In this document: positions 11,204 through 22,430 of the stretch, in pieces
Numbering within the stretch: position 1 is the first letter of the stretch
Layout: the number at the start of each line of letters is the position of its first letter
NCBI GenBank assembly: GCA_021234155.1
Contig: JAJEKV010000002.1
Coordinates: 36,871,107-36,935,106 of the forward strand
Direction: 5' to 3'
Origin: Isoetes taiwanensis
Lineage: Eukaryota; Streptophyta; Lycopodiopsida; Isoetales; Isoetaceae
Length of the DNA stretch: 64,000 bases
Notes under the pieces: generated by a model
Database searches by the model: none
The model's input: the letters and a program-made list of their open reading frames with translations, nothing else
Told to the model about the DNA's origin: nothing
Made by a program: the position numbers and the translations under genes

Positions 11204-11270
11204 GTCTCACACGTCGCGCCAGGACAGAAAATGAACTTTTCATTATCGGTCTGGGCGCAATGTGTGAGAC
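11204..11270. repeat. Inverted repeat 4 (67-bp hairpin)
   Basis: Same family as the others; the right arm has changes (ATCGGTCTGGGCGCAATGTG) that slightly weaken the pairing. It starts exactly 200 bp after hairpin 3 and ends 181 bp before the next TATA box. Confidence 0.88.
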
Positions 11271-11450
11271 CTCGTACCATTTTCTTCACCAAATGATCTC
11301 CAGGTTGTTGCAATAGGTTCATTAGTTGTTCTTAGCATGCTCAAACCCTAGAAGTAGTCTTCAAACTCGCAATTGCACCCTTTAACAGATCAGAATCATC
11401 CAATCTCAGTAAATTCTAGGTCATCCAAAAATTAGGGTTTCCCCCTTTTC

Positions 11451-11458
11451 TATAAATA
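11451..11458 (+). promoter_or_regulatory. TATA box of the acidic-protein gene
   Basis: TATAAATA, followed by CCCCCATTTC, AAGTTTGCTC (11488) and AGCGATCTTC (11508), the same ordered motifs as in the H3-like gene's leader. Confidence 0.72.
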
Positions 11459-11571
11459 AGTCCCCCATTTCTCATTTAGCACACTGCAAGTTTGCTCTCC
11501 ACTGCTTAGCGATCTTCCAGCTCCCTGAGGCGCTTCTGCATCCGTTCGACACTCTCTTCTTCGCTAGATCA

Positions 11572-13095
11572 ATGGCCACTGCTGACTTCAGGTGATGGTA
11601 CAGCTCCAGTGCCCATGCTGCCGAGGCGGATGTCAACGACATCTTCCAAGTCTTTGGTAAAGAAGTTGATATCCAAGCTACGCTAAATGCAACCCCAGCA
11701 TATAGGCAAGTGTTAGCAGAGTTTCAAGCTAGGGTAGGACCCTCCCTTGTTCAGGTTCCCCCTTGCATAGGATATTTCGTTCCCCGCTCATCCCTTCAAG
11801 CAGCCTTGGGCGATGTCCCCAACATCGCCAAGTACCTAACTAACAAGGCGCAGAGGCTGCCAGACTACATGGTCCTGACAGCCAACAGGACCAAGTATTT
11901 CTCTTACACCGCTGCCCTAGCTATCTTCTTATTCCACCGCGCCGAAAACCCAATGGGAGCAACCTCTATCCCTCCGATGGAGGTGGACCCCATAGCAGTC
12001 CAAGCCGAAGAGCAGATGCTTTTGCAGTACCAGCAAGAGCAAGAAGGAAGGGAAGATGAAGAGGAGTCGGACGACGAAGAATACACCGAGCTAGACTCAG
12101 AAGAGGAACGGCGACAAGCAGAACAGGAGCTGGTCAACTTCGAGCAGAGCCGGCAAACTATCAGAGTTGCTCCCCCACTTGGGCTAGGCATCACAAGCCT
12201 AGCCCCTATTATCATCAACGGAGAGGAGTATCTACTCCTCAGCGACATCCAAAACCTTCCCGAATGCAGGGAGAGGGAGCTCCGATTGGATGAACTGCTC
12301 CACCAGCTGCGGCAGACCGACATGGACGACTTCATCGTCCGGGGAGTCTCAGACTTCCCGCTCCAAGTCAGGGAAGCCGACACCTACACAGGGGAAGCGA
12401 CTTCCGACGTCCAGGCATACAGCAGCATAAGGCAGGTCATGGAGACTGGAGATCTGCCATCTGAAGAAGAGTTCCTCGCCATTCAGGAACGGATGGGGAT
12501 CAGAGGCAAGACCATTAGCATCTTGATGCCGACTCCCTCGACACCACCCCCAGCAAGAGGAGCAGGAATCGACCTCAGGCGAGTCGACTCCACAATCGAA
12601 GACTACCGGGAGCTCACCGAGATCGAGGTCGACGAATATGCAGGGCGGCATAGACCAGGAGGCCAAACAAGTGGGGAATCATCCGCGACGCACAACGACA
12701 GGTCGCTAAGGTACTACCTGCCACTGCTGCTAGATGGGAGAATAGCGGTGGTACACCGCAAGTTCAGCCCCCGGGGAGAGGAAGGAGTGTTCATGCTGAT
12801 TGCACTCTCAGGCTTCGGCAAGCATGCTCGCATCGCGGCAAATGTCGACTATGCTGTCCTGGTCAAGAGAGCAATGGCACTTGACCTCTTCGACTTCGCC
12901 ATACCCCATCGATGTCAGGCGAGATTAGCGGTGGCCGCGGCCCTCACATCCGACCGCAGAGTGGAAGACTTGGCGAGAGCCTTGCAGGGCGGCTCGTCAG
13001 CAAGCGTCTTCAGGAACTTGGGTCATTCGGTAGGAAGGGCCCAAGTTAAGAAGTTCCTTGAGGACAACCCGTCCTACCGGCGATTTCAAGACTAG
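11572..13095 (+). CDS. Unrecognised protein with acidic stretch; early in-frame stop
   Basis: I do not recognise this protein. The frame opened by ATG 11572 meets one TGA at codon 8 (11593-11595), then stays open to TAG 13093, about 500 codons. A TGA at this place could come from CGA by C-to-T change, or translation could start at a later ATG. Visible features: an N-terminal helical region, an acidic stretch at about residues 150-190 (EEESDDEE and similar runs), and a C-terminal region rich in Ala/Arg/Leu helices ending YRRFQD. No transmembrane segment, zinc finger or enzyme motif is apparent. It has its own TATA box, a leader homologous to that of the H3-like gene, and upstream hairpins. Acidic stretches occur in histone chaperones, so a partnership with the neighbouring H3-like protein is possible but is inference only. 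Confidence 0.7.
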
Positions 13096-13275
13096 TTAGA
13101 CTCTTGATCCCGGAGACTTTTTGTACCAAAATATTATATAATATAAATATAATTTCTTTTGCACTTTAAATATTTTGTTGATGTATTTTTGCCCCACAAC
13201 TATACCAACAAACATAAACAATGCAAGAGAACAAGGAAAACTAACCACATAGCCATGAATTACTTGTGTATGCAG
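13096..13275 (+). other. Spacer before gag with candidate 3' splice site
   Basis: A/T-rich trailer of the second ORF, then TTACTTGTGTATGCAG ending at 13275 just where the gag-like frame opens. This resembles a plant 3' splice site and would let gag-pol be expressed from LTR transcripts by splicing out the two extra ORFs. No donor has been identified. Confidence 0.35.
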
Positions 13276-14908
13276 TTAGAGGCCTAGGCTCAGGGGAACG
13301 ACAATGCCAAGACCTTAGAGAAGAACAAACCCCGCCCAGACCACCCCCGGCGAGGAACCTATTTGAAGAAATGGAACCCATGACCCCAGAGGAGGAGATA
13401 TCCCAGATGAGGACGGACCTTGAGCAGATAAAGGCTCTGTTAGCCGCACAAGCAGGAGCGGGTTCGGTGGGCAATGCTCAATTGCCACAAGCATCAGCTC
13501 GAAAAACAGGAAGGGACAAGAAGAGGAGCAAGAGAAGGAGATCCCCAGCCGGATTCCTCCGACTCAAGCTCGTGACTCGGACTCGACTCAGGAAGAAGAA
13601 GAGCGTACCCGGACCGAAACGGATGGAAGGCAAAGGAACACCGAAGAGGGAAGGCGAGGAACACCCCGATGGACGACAAAGGGACACCGGGCCTCGACTA
13701 CCGTAAGAAGGTAGATTCCGCGACCGGGCAATGTATGGAAAGCCCGAAATCGAAACAGTTCTCGGGGAGAAACAGTCGATTAGAAGCAGAGGCATGGCTG
13801 GACGAAATGAGTGAGTACGGCAATGCTTATGGCATGAAGGATAAAGACAAAGGCAGAGTGGCAACAGCCAACTTGAAAGGAGCCGCACGGATTTGGTGGA
13901 AGGGTTATGCAAAGGCACATGGCTTAAGCAGGGATGCTTGTAAGTTCAGAAAGTTTGCTAAAGCCTTCAAGCGCCATTACGTCCCAAGGGAACATAAGTC
14001 CAGTATGATGCAGCAGCTTCTAAGGTTGCAAAGAAGGCAACAAATCATCCCGTATATCTGAGAGGAATTCATGAGGTTTTGAGGTCAGATGTGCCAAAGT
14101 TGGGTGAGAAGCATGCAGGGCATAAGCATGCTACAGGTGTCCACTTTTGGAACCTGCCAAAGTACCTACACTGGGTACTTTAGAAATGGGTACTATTTTA
14201 TTATTAATTCAAAAGTCCAAAATAAAAGTCAAAAGCATGTTACTGGGTACTTTAGAAATGGGTACTATTTTCTTATTCTTTTTATCAAAACTAATTCAAA
14301 AGTCCAAAATAAAAGTCAAAAGCATGTTAATGTTGAAGGCCAAGATAAAGACAGTACTATTGGAGGTGAAAATGAATGAACCCAATTTAATACTTATTAG
14401 TTATTGAGCCATCATATAAGTACCCAGTACCTAGTATTGGGTACTTTTTTGGGTAGTTTTATGGTCCCTAAATAATACTTTTTAAGGTACACTGTAACAT
14501 GCTTATGCCCCCTGCAGTAGAAAGCTACATTGAGGGCCTGAATGAGGAGATCCGCAAGCTTGTAAGGGCAATAAATCCTAAGACAGTATCAGAAGCAGAA
14601 TCCAAGGCAATAAGCTTGCAAGGAACAGGACCTCAGAATAGCGGGCAGAGGCAGCAGTATTTCCAGGATAAAGGCAAGGCGACAGGAGGCTATAGCCCTA
14701 GGGCAGCCAGTCCAGGTCCAGCTAGGGCCCCATATGGTGGCAACCAGGGGAAACAGCAGGAGAAGAAGCAGGTATCCTTCAAGGACAAGCAGGAGGGGTC
14801 AAACTACTCCAAAGCAGTGCGATCCTTTTTGCAGGCGATGCCCAAGGAAAAGAGACAGGAGTGCATAGAAAAGCAGCTTTGTTTCAAAGCCCAAATAAAG
14901 CCATAGGG
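13276..14908 (+). pseudogene. gag of the chromovirus (frameshifted, MITE-interrupted)
   Basis: The first plausible ATG is 13372 (MEPMTPEEEISQMRTDLEQI). The frame then shifts near 13500, leaving an acidic/Arg-rich linker. The Retrotrans_gag core follows at about 13785-14060 (AEAWLDEMSEYG..., ARIWWKGYAKAH, FKRHYVPREHK). A MITE at 14118-14512 splits it, and the end continues at 14517-14908 (SYIEGLNEEIRKLVRAINPK). The expected CCHC zinc knuckle near 14880 is damaged: only LCFKAQ remains of LCFKC. Gag would form the virus-like particle; this copy cannot. Confidence 0.85.
14118..14512. mobile_element. MITE, 395 bp, TSD TGCA
   Basis: Inverted ends GGGCATAAGCATGCTACAGG and, read inward from the right, GGGGGCATAAGCATGTTACA. 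It is flanked by TGCA at 14114-14117 and 14513-14516 and interrupts gag. Internal direct repeat: TGGGTACTTTAGAAATGGG occurs twice (near 14168 and 14243). The 4-bp duplication and GGG ends match the two large transposons in the window. Confidence 0.85.
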
Positions 14909-15039
14909 CGGCGAACCCCCCTACGTCATGAGTGCAAATACTTAGCGGAGTTGGGAGATTGGGACACTCACGACGACGACGACGACGGCGGCGGGAAGCC
15001 CGCGACTACATTCGGGGTGAGTGTCATATCTTTGCCGCA

Positions 15040-15480
15040 AATAGATACGAGCAAGCGAGAGCCAAGATAAAGTAATTTCCACAAGAGGGAAGGCCAAGAC
15101 CAAGTCCTTCATAGTCTTGATAGACTTCGTGAAGTAGCCATAACTTTGCATCCCCCAGAATGGTTCAAATGTTGAAGTTGAAACCACTAAAGTCAAAGCC
15201 AAGGCCCAGGCCCGTTGTCTTAGCAAGTGGTGCAAGAAAGGCGCACGGCAGCAAGAGAATTAACTTCGATATCGACTTGCCGTGGATTAATATCCGATGG
15301 GGGCGAAGTAATGGGCATTGGCAAGTATGACTTGATCATAGGAATGGAGTACCTTGGACCAGCAGGGGTATTATCGATTGTGGAAAGCGGAAGGTGACCT
15401 TCCCAACACCCGACGGCAAGATCATCGAGATCCGCGTAAAGAAGTTGTTCCCATCATGCGGTGTATGTCTTCTAAGCGGC
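15040..15480 (+). pseudogene. Retroviral-type aspartic protease region (degenerate)
   Basis: AKSFIVLIDF at about 15095-15125 is where the active-site Asp-Ser/Thr-Gly loop should be, but the frame breaks straight after the Asp. KYDLIIGMEYLG (about 15325-15360) is the conserved second half. A further frameshift separates it from FPTPDGKIIEIRVKK. Catalytically dead. Confidence 0.75.
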
Positions 15481-15559
15481 CGCTCAAGTGCATCAAGAGC
15501 GGCGGTGTGGCATACATCTTCAAGCTTGAGATTGATGAACCGAATCGAAAAGCAAAGAA

Positions 15560-16007
15560 GACAGGGTGCTCGGCAAGTTGCCGGGCAAATAGCTCAGCTG
15601 ATCACGAGTTCCATGATCTCTTTCCAGATGAGATCAAGCAGCTCCCTCCTTATAGGGGAGTCGAGTGTGAGATAGCACTCGAACCGGGAGCAAAGCCGAC
15701 AAGCAAGGCTCCATACAGATGACGACGCAGGAGTTGACGGAGCTGAAGAAGCAATTGCAGGAGTTGCTCGACCTAGGCTTCATTAGACCTAGTGTCTCGC
15801 CATTTGGAGCGCCCATTCTCTTTGTAAAGAAGAAGGATGGCAGTTTAAGGATGTGCATAGACTATAGGCAGTTGAACAAGCACACCATTAAGAACAAGTA
15901 TGCGCTCCCCAGATCAGATGACTTGATGGATCAACTCCAAGGTGCAAAGGTCTTCTCTAAAATCGACTTAAGGTCAGGCTATCATCAGATCAGAATAAAG
16001 GAAAAAG
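15560..16007 (+). pseudogene. Reverse transcriptase, first half
   Basis: Shows [17 protein letters not shown], then a 1-base loss at about 15720 (frame change at APYR/MTTQEL), then [35 protein letters not shown] and [17 protein letters not shown], the classic Ty3 RT fingers and palm. Split after IKE by the transposon at 16008; the gene resumes at 22620 with [17 protein letters not shown]. Confidence 0.92.
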
Positions 16008-16317
16008 GGGTAAAAGAAAGCTAGGGTGTCTTACATTTGGCCAAATGTAGAGTAAGAGATGTATCACATTTCAAATACATAACCGTTTTTTCAGTATGTA
16101 CATAATAGCTATATTATGGAATCTTTTTTTTCGGAACTACTTGCCACGTCAATTAAAACGCAATCATGAAGCGATTTCAATTCCCGCCCAAATCCACTCC
16201 AAGAAACGCCGAACGTTAGGAGAATTTCCCACTTTTACGGCTAAAACTTCGCCAGCCTCGATTTCCCTCCTTCTTGCCGAAATTCCTCCACCCAACCCTA
16301 AACCACGCAAGAACCAT

Positions 16318-19187
16318 GATGAACAACGAAGGAACAGAAATGGCGCAAGAAGATTGCAATATCGGGAATGTGACAAAGAAAATGAAGCGTAAGATTGATG
16401 AAATTTATAAATTTATATATGATCAGGTTCAAGATTTACGCCCCGTGCAAAAGGAGAGCTTTAGCGAAGAAAACTGCTCGGGATGAAAGGCTGCACTTCT
16501 TTTTGAACCCGCCATTGGAAATCCAAAGGCAAGCAATTACTGAAGGATACTATGCTAAAAAATATCCGTGAAGGTCTGCAGGAAGTGAAACAAGCAAGTA
16601 GCAATGATAAATTAGCAGCTAAGCATTCCCTGTTATCAATGATTGTTGGTGAGAATGGAAAACTCAGGCAAAAAGGAGTAGCCTCCAGAATTCTTCAAGT
16701 GCAAGCAAGAAACCTCACAAAAGCTGCAATTAGAAGAAAGCGGATGTCATTATCAGGTGCTAATATGTGGGCACTGGCAGGAAGGCAACCCAGGGCAGAC
16801 ATGCTTCCGGAATCAACCAAACAGTTGGTAAATGAGTTTTGGTTAACCCACACAAAAACTTCTCCAAAGTACAGGGATGTCAGGAAGAAAAGGACACTTC
16901 CAATCCAGTTTTTGGACATGCCCCAGGTCAGTTTTAAGTCTTTTAATCCTGTTTCCTGCAAGCTTGATAGAAGCTAGCTTCTGTGCATCCTGGATAAGTT
17001 TAGTAATCCTATTTGCATTCCATGTAAGGGATGTATCTGATATACATTGAAGTACATCCAACTACAATAATTATATTTTTACACTTGGAGGTACTGAATG
17101 AGCTATGTTTAACAGGAAAAGTACTTGGATGTACTTCCAGTTACATCCAATGTGGCATAAGGCAGAAAATGTGTTGAAAGTCAGGCTGTGTTATTATAGT
17201 CTTGCTTTTTGTAGTTCCCAAGTACATTATAGTACATTTTAAGCTTTCCTGATCTCAAGATAGTTTTTAAAGATAGGGTGATACATAAAAGTATTTAAAT
17301 GTACTTCCTTCCATAAGAAAAGTATGAAATACATACATCTGTAATACAGTGATACTGTCTGTGACCTGGTTACATATTGAGTTTTTTTATGTACATCTGG
17401 AACTCTTTGGAGTACATTATTTATACATTTATACATATCATGTACAAATGATGTAATGATGTTGTGGTATAGTAGTTGAATGTATATCAAATCATGATCT
17501 GAGTGCCATAGAACTAATGCAATGTCTGCAACATCTTTGAATTCGTAAGTAGTTCTAATTTATATCTTACTTATACATGCCGTTTTTTTCCTTGCAGAGT
17601 GAATTGTATGAGATGTTCAAAGATGAACATCCTGAAGTGAAGATTAGCATCGAAAAGTTCGAGCTGCTTAAGCCTACGGTGTGAGAAAGGTTGAAAGAGA
17701 GGAACACATGCCTTTGCATGAAGCATGAACAAGCCGATCTATACAGAAAGCTTTTAGCGTCCCGAGGAGCAAATTGCATGCCAACCGTACATGTTCTTGT
17801 GGTGTTTGTGTAGCGATGAGAACAATGGCGCCCGCCAAGCTCCTTCTAAAACATTTCAAAATGTTGGTGCTATGTGGAGAGCTACTGATGCCCTGCGACA
17901 AGGAAGGCGAAGAGTGGCATAGTTTGGACTGTGTCAAGGGAGAGTGCCAGAACTGTGGCACTGAAAATATTCAAATCTGTCCTAAGGAGAAAGAGTCGCA
18001 GAATGAGAACATTGAATGGCAAGTTTACAAGTACGTGAACGAACCTTCCAAAGCTGGCACTTCAAGGAGGTTGAAGCTTGTTACTGAAAGCGGGACTCCA
18101 GGTACATTGCTTGACAAGATGTTTCAGCAAAATTTGAGGGATAATTCTGTTTTGTCAGTAATGGACTTTGCAGAGAACTACACTTTGCAGCCATTCAGGG
18201 AGGTTCAGTCCGAGCATTGGAACAATGACCAGATAACTATTCTGGTGCATATAACCATGATGAAAGTCAATGGCGAGCTGAAAAAAACTGTTCATTTGTA
18301 TGTTTCCGATGTTATGAAGCATGATGCTTTCTTTGTTCAGGCTGCACTCAAGAAGCACCATATTTGGATGATGCAAAAAGGTTTTGGCCACATCAAATAC
18401 CATGTCATGTGGTCTGATGGGTGTGCTGCTCAGTTTAAGTGTTCTCGAGCCTTTTATTTGAATGTGGCCCAATATTATAACAGGTATAAAATTAGGATGC
18501 AAATGGAATTATTTTGGCTCGTGCCATGGAAAAGGAGAACATGATGGGCGGTCTGCTTTGGAGAAAAGGTTCCTAGCAGACGAGCAAAGGAAAGAGAATG
18601 GTGTTCCGATTTTGGGTGCCAACTCTGCTTGCACTTTGTTGAGACAAAAGAAGTGCAAAATGGACAGAGTCATATGGGAGGTGATGGCAGAAGACATTAA
18701 CAGGGACCCTCGTTCAGATTGTGAGACATTGCCTGGTACTCTAGCTATACATTGTGTGTCTGCTATTAATCCAGCTGACCCAACACTTGTCATGTATAGA
18801 TCCCTGTCATGTTTTTGCAATGGTTGCTTGAATTTCATATGGGGAGAATGTGAGAATCTCGAGCATTGTGGTGCGTGGAAGCCGCACAAATCGGAGCCTA
18901 GTTCGCCCGTGCCTATCGAACAAGAAGAGCTAGTTGGTTTTATGCGGTTGATGAGCAAGAACTATCCGATGTACTCCAAATTGGAGACATATTTGCATCT
19001 TTGCTGCCCCAGGGAATCAGGAAAATGTTCCATACTTCCCCTCCTATGCGTGAAGGAGATGCATATTCTTCGTGAAGATGTGATTGACGACTATGGAAAT
19101 AGAATGCTTGCGGTGACGGGGGTTATAGCTGGTCATTACTATCAACCGCTACAAGGCACAAAGCACAAGTACAAGTTCTTTGGATGA
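16318..19187 (+). pseudogene. Transposase of the right DNA transposon (spliced, one stop and frame change)
   Basis: Likely exons: 16318-16486, about 16550-16925 (ends DMPQ before GTCAG), and 17598 onward after TTGCAG. The last starts SELYEMFKDEHPEVKI, passes FELLKPTV, stops at TGA 17682 (the relative reads FVRRLK here), continues CLCMKHE and changes frame near 17775. The 17774-18544 part has paired cysteines (CSCGVC, ECQNCG), CPKEKE, WNNDQITILVHIT, YVSDVMKHDAFFVQ and WSDGCAAQFK. The 18462-19187 part has HGKGEHDG, EDINRDPRSDCETLPGT and further Cys clusters (CFCNGCLNF). Zinc-binding segments followed by D-containing motifs suggest a DDE-type transposase. The homologue on the minus strand at 5980-8871 supports this assignment. 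Confidence 0.7.
16926..17597 (+). other. A/T-rich intron with many GTACAT-type motifs
   Basis: No coding sequence. GTACAT, ATGTAC and TACATC recur more than a dozen times. It ends in TTCCTTGCAG before the next transposase exon. Confidence 0.5.
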
Positions 19188-19397
19188 CAAAATAGTATTG
19201 GTACCAAAATTTGAATCAGTAATTGAGCAAAGTTCACGCGATGCAAAGCAGTCAAGCATAAGTTGAAGGGGCACGATAAAAGATATATGATCACACGAGA
19301 GGTGCATGATATGCTTATATCAAGCCTTCCACGAGATTGTTGAGTGCACATGACTAAGTTACGTACAAAGGAACTTTCATATTTGCCATCATCTTCC

Positions 19398-19767
19398 GTT
19401 ATGTTGAGAAAACTAGTCGATTGCTGTAAGTTTTTTTGTTATTTACTTATTTTTTAATCTGAAGTGCATTTTGATACTTCAATTTCAGTATCACAGAATA
19501 TCTTCTGTGACCAAGCAAAATGTATATCAGAAAGTACAAAATGTTTATCAATTGTTGCATGAAGAAGTTAAACTAGTCTGTGTTATGTTGAGAAAACTAG
19601 TCGATTCTTTTGCAAAGTTTTTCTTATTTACTTATTTTTTAATCTGAAGTGCATTTTGATACTTAAATTTCAGTATCACACAATATCTTCTGTTTCCAAG
19701 CACAATGTATATCAGAAAGTACAAAATGTTCATCAATTGTTGCATGAAGAAGTTAAACTGGTCTGTG
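19398..19767 (+). repeat. Tandem duplication, two units of 184 bp
   Basis: GTTATGTTGAGAAAACTAG at 19398 recurs at 19582. Each unit contains a T-rich stretch, a likely splice acceptor (TTTCAG) and a coding-like piece (YQKVQNV...LLHEEVKLVC). Confidence 0.85.
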
Positions 19768-19924
19768 AACCAATAGCTTTTCTTTTGATTCATGAAACAA
19801 AGCAGAAAGTGGAACATGTATGGAGACAAAAACTCTTGTATTACATATCACAAGATATACAACCTGGTCATATCAGATATGATGCCAATATATACAAGTC
19901 TGTTGTTCATGTTTTATATTAACA

Positions 19925-21207
19925 TTAATTTACATTCAAAATCTGGTCACAGCCGATGTGAAGCCAGTACATACTATTCTGCTGTTTCAATATGTTACTT
20001 TCTTGCAGCTTGTCCATAGCCTGGACATGCCATCTCTCGTCCCTCAGAGCCCTCCTCAAAGCATTTGCCTCCAAACAAATTGTTGTTAGTATATCGGATG
20101 GATTATGTAAAGGATTACGCTTCACATACCGCTGCAGTGTCCGTGCTATCAACAAACCCTCTAGCCATGGTTTCAGAAGTGTCAAGAGACCTGTGTCTTC
20201 AACATCACTTTCCTGCCATGAAGGTGGGCATATGCAATTTTCATTGGGATTGAAGAGCATCTTGTACTCGGAGTCGTCTACTATTAGTGTGTTGCTGTCA
20301 TTCCTGTCTGGATACTTCTCGTATATAAACTCAATTGGCTTCAGATACAAAGGTTTGTCTTCACTTGCTGCAATCCGGAAAGGCAGCTCCAAACAGTGGC
20401 TTCCATCAAAGGTGAACCTTAAGTCCCTTATCTGCGTCATTGTGAAGATTTTATCCACTACTCTTGATAGGTTCCATGGAGCTATTGATGACCATATTCC
20501 TACTTCAAAGTGTTCGCATACCTTGCAAATACGATCCTCAACAGGGATTTTAGACCACCGACCAGTCTCAATTGCGAGTCTGTGTGAGCCTGTTCTGTAC
20601 CTGGCAACAATCTGTTTATATCCTCTCGGAATGTCTGCATTCAAATAAGTTTGGCTCCCATATTCAAATTGTTGGTTCACATTGGCCCTGTAATACATCA
20701 TCTTTTTTCCTGGAGCTTCCCATAAGTGTTCTACTGCAAGTTTCTCCAACAGTTCTCTCGCGTCCGACTTATTATTCGGCCAATTGGTATCCGTCACACC
20801 CCATCTGCTTGCCCATTCCCTGATGTCTTTCATCCATCCAGACATTTCTGAGCTCAACATGGCCTGATATGATACCCGTTCTATTGGCTGCCCCCGCACC
20901 ACTTGACAAAGTTGATTGCCTGAAAAAGTGCTTCCAATTCCATTGGAAAAAGGCCAGCCTCGGCCAGCATGATTGCATAAGGGATCTGCGGCTTTATGCC
21001 TAATTCCTCGCGGAGAAAGGTCTTCTGGATAGATTCGACCTGCTGCCATAACTTAGAAGATATACCTGGTCCCCATATGGGCGCACCATACAGCAAGACG
21101 GTCTGGACTAAAGTTTTAAAAAGTACCTTTTTGAGTCCCCAATCCGTGAGAGAAGCTCTGCTACATTTTGAAACAAAAGATATGAAATGAATGCTCGCAT
21201 GGAGCAA
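19925..21207 (-). mobile_element. LINE (non-LTR retrotransposon) fragment, 3' part of RT ORF
   Basis: Read on the minus strand: LKKVLFKTLVQTVLLYGAPI, IWGPG, QQVESIQKTFLREELGIK, PYAIMLAEAGLFPMELEALF, then after a frame change a long open frame (21049-19925) with RYRTGSHRLAIETGRW and a CKVCEHFE zinc-binding motif. These are the thumb and C-terminal Cys region of plant LINE reverse transcriptases. The 5' part, including the FADD-type catalytic motif, is missing. It lies in the RING-like accessory gene of the DNA transposon. Confidence 0.85.
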
Positions 21208-22430
21208 CTAGGATAGGTTCATTATTAGCAAAGCCATTACTGCAAAACACACATCCATGCACAGATATGAATTTTTCTTCAGCTGGAGAGATCACTAAGC
21301 TTGTTTTGGGCTGAAGGAGAATCGCTGCAGAATGCATCATGTACTTATGCATATCATCAAGCCGTCTGCAGCACTCAAACTGAACTTTGTGAGCCTCCTC
21401 AAGTTCTGCAATCCTCTTTTCACATAACTCCTTCTCTCGAATGGCTTTCTCCAATGGCTCCTGAATTCTCTTCAGCATTTCTTCCTTCCCGGTTCTATCC
21501 CTCATCAAAGGTCAACCTCCTGGCCGCCGCAGTCTTGATGTCTCTCTTATTCTCTTGGCGTCCGCGAGAACACTATTGATGTCTTCTTGTATCCGTATAG
21601 GTCCTCTTCATGTGCATCCTTTCTTCCCGAAATCTTATTTATATTGTCACGTAATTACTCTGGCTGGATTTTCAGTTCTTCAACCTTGGATGTGCTGCTA
21701 ATTAACTCTCCATGACACCTGCTTTGCAATGAGTTTTACGCAAATTCAAACTCCTCCTTAGGGTAAAATCCTTGCTGAAATTTAGGAACCTTGGATGTGG
21801 ATTTAGAGGTCCCAATTTCTTCGTAATAGCGATTCTTTTTTGCCCCTCCCTTTGCCAAATCTTTGGCCAAAACTTTAAAAGTATCCCAATCTACTTTTTT
21901 ACCCGTCAATTGAAGGGCAAATGCACGAGCAAAGTACTTTCGGTACATGGCGATTTGTGACCTCCGCTTACCAAAAACAATTTCATAATGTTTGTAGAAG
22001 TTCTCGCCCACTGGCTTCACGCTAGATTCTTTGAACCCCGATGTCTTTGGGCCCCCACTTTGCCGTCCATTATCCGCTTTGTGAATCTGGAAAAATCTCA
22101 TCTGCATTGACACATCTTACATGCTTTGCTTCCACAACAGCGGGTTCTTCACAAATAAGTCTTCTTTTTGGCCCTGGTTCCTCAGAAGTTTGAACCTTCC
22201 TCTTGTTTTTTTCGGCTTTCTTGCTAGAATCGGCTATTTTCAAATTTTTGTTTAATCTGGGTGACTTTCGGGAGGCAAAGGCGTCCATTGCTTGGATTTG
22301 GGCAAGGATTTCAAGGAAGAAGAATAGTTACAGTCGAATTACTTCGTTGATCACTCACAAACACAAAAAATTGGAACGGCGGCAAATTTTTTTCCTAAAC
22401 AGGAAACACTTCGCAATCTCCCTCCGAAAA
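21161..22430 (-). pseudogene. Accessory gene of the right DNA transposon: basic N-terminus, FARAFALQ domain, coiled coil, RING-like finger
   Basis: Minus-strand pieces in order. 22288-22070 starts MDAFASRKSPRLNKNLK, is Lys-rich and carries KKAEKNKRK and PKRR nuclear-localisation-type motifs. 22113-21736 contains GENFYKHYEIVFGKRRSQI and FARAFALQ. 21508-21161 has a coiled coil rich in Glu/Lys/Arg, then CVFC...APCEHSFHIFC, which fits the C-x2-C and C-x-H-x2-H-x2-C spacing of a RING-H2 finger. The LINE fragment cuts it directly after. A homologue sits on + at 1080-4620. E3-ligase-like activity is inferred only from the spacing. Confidence 0.55.
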
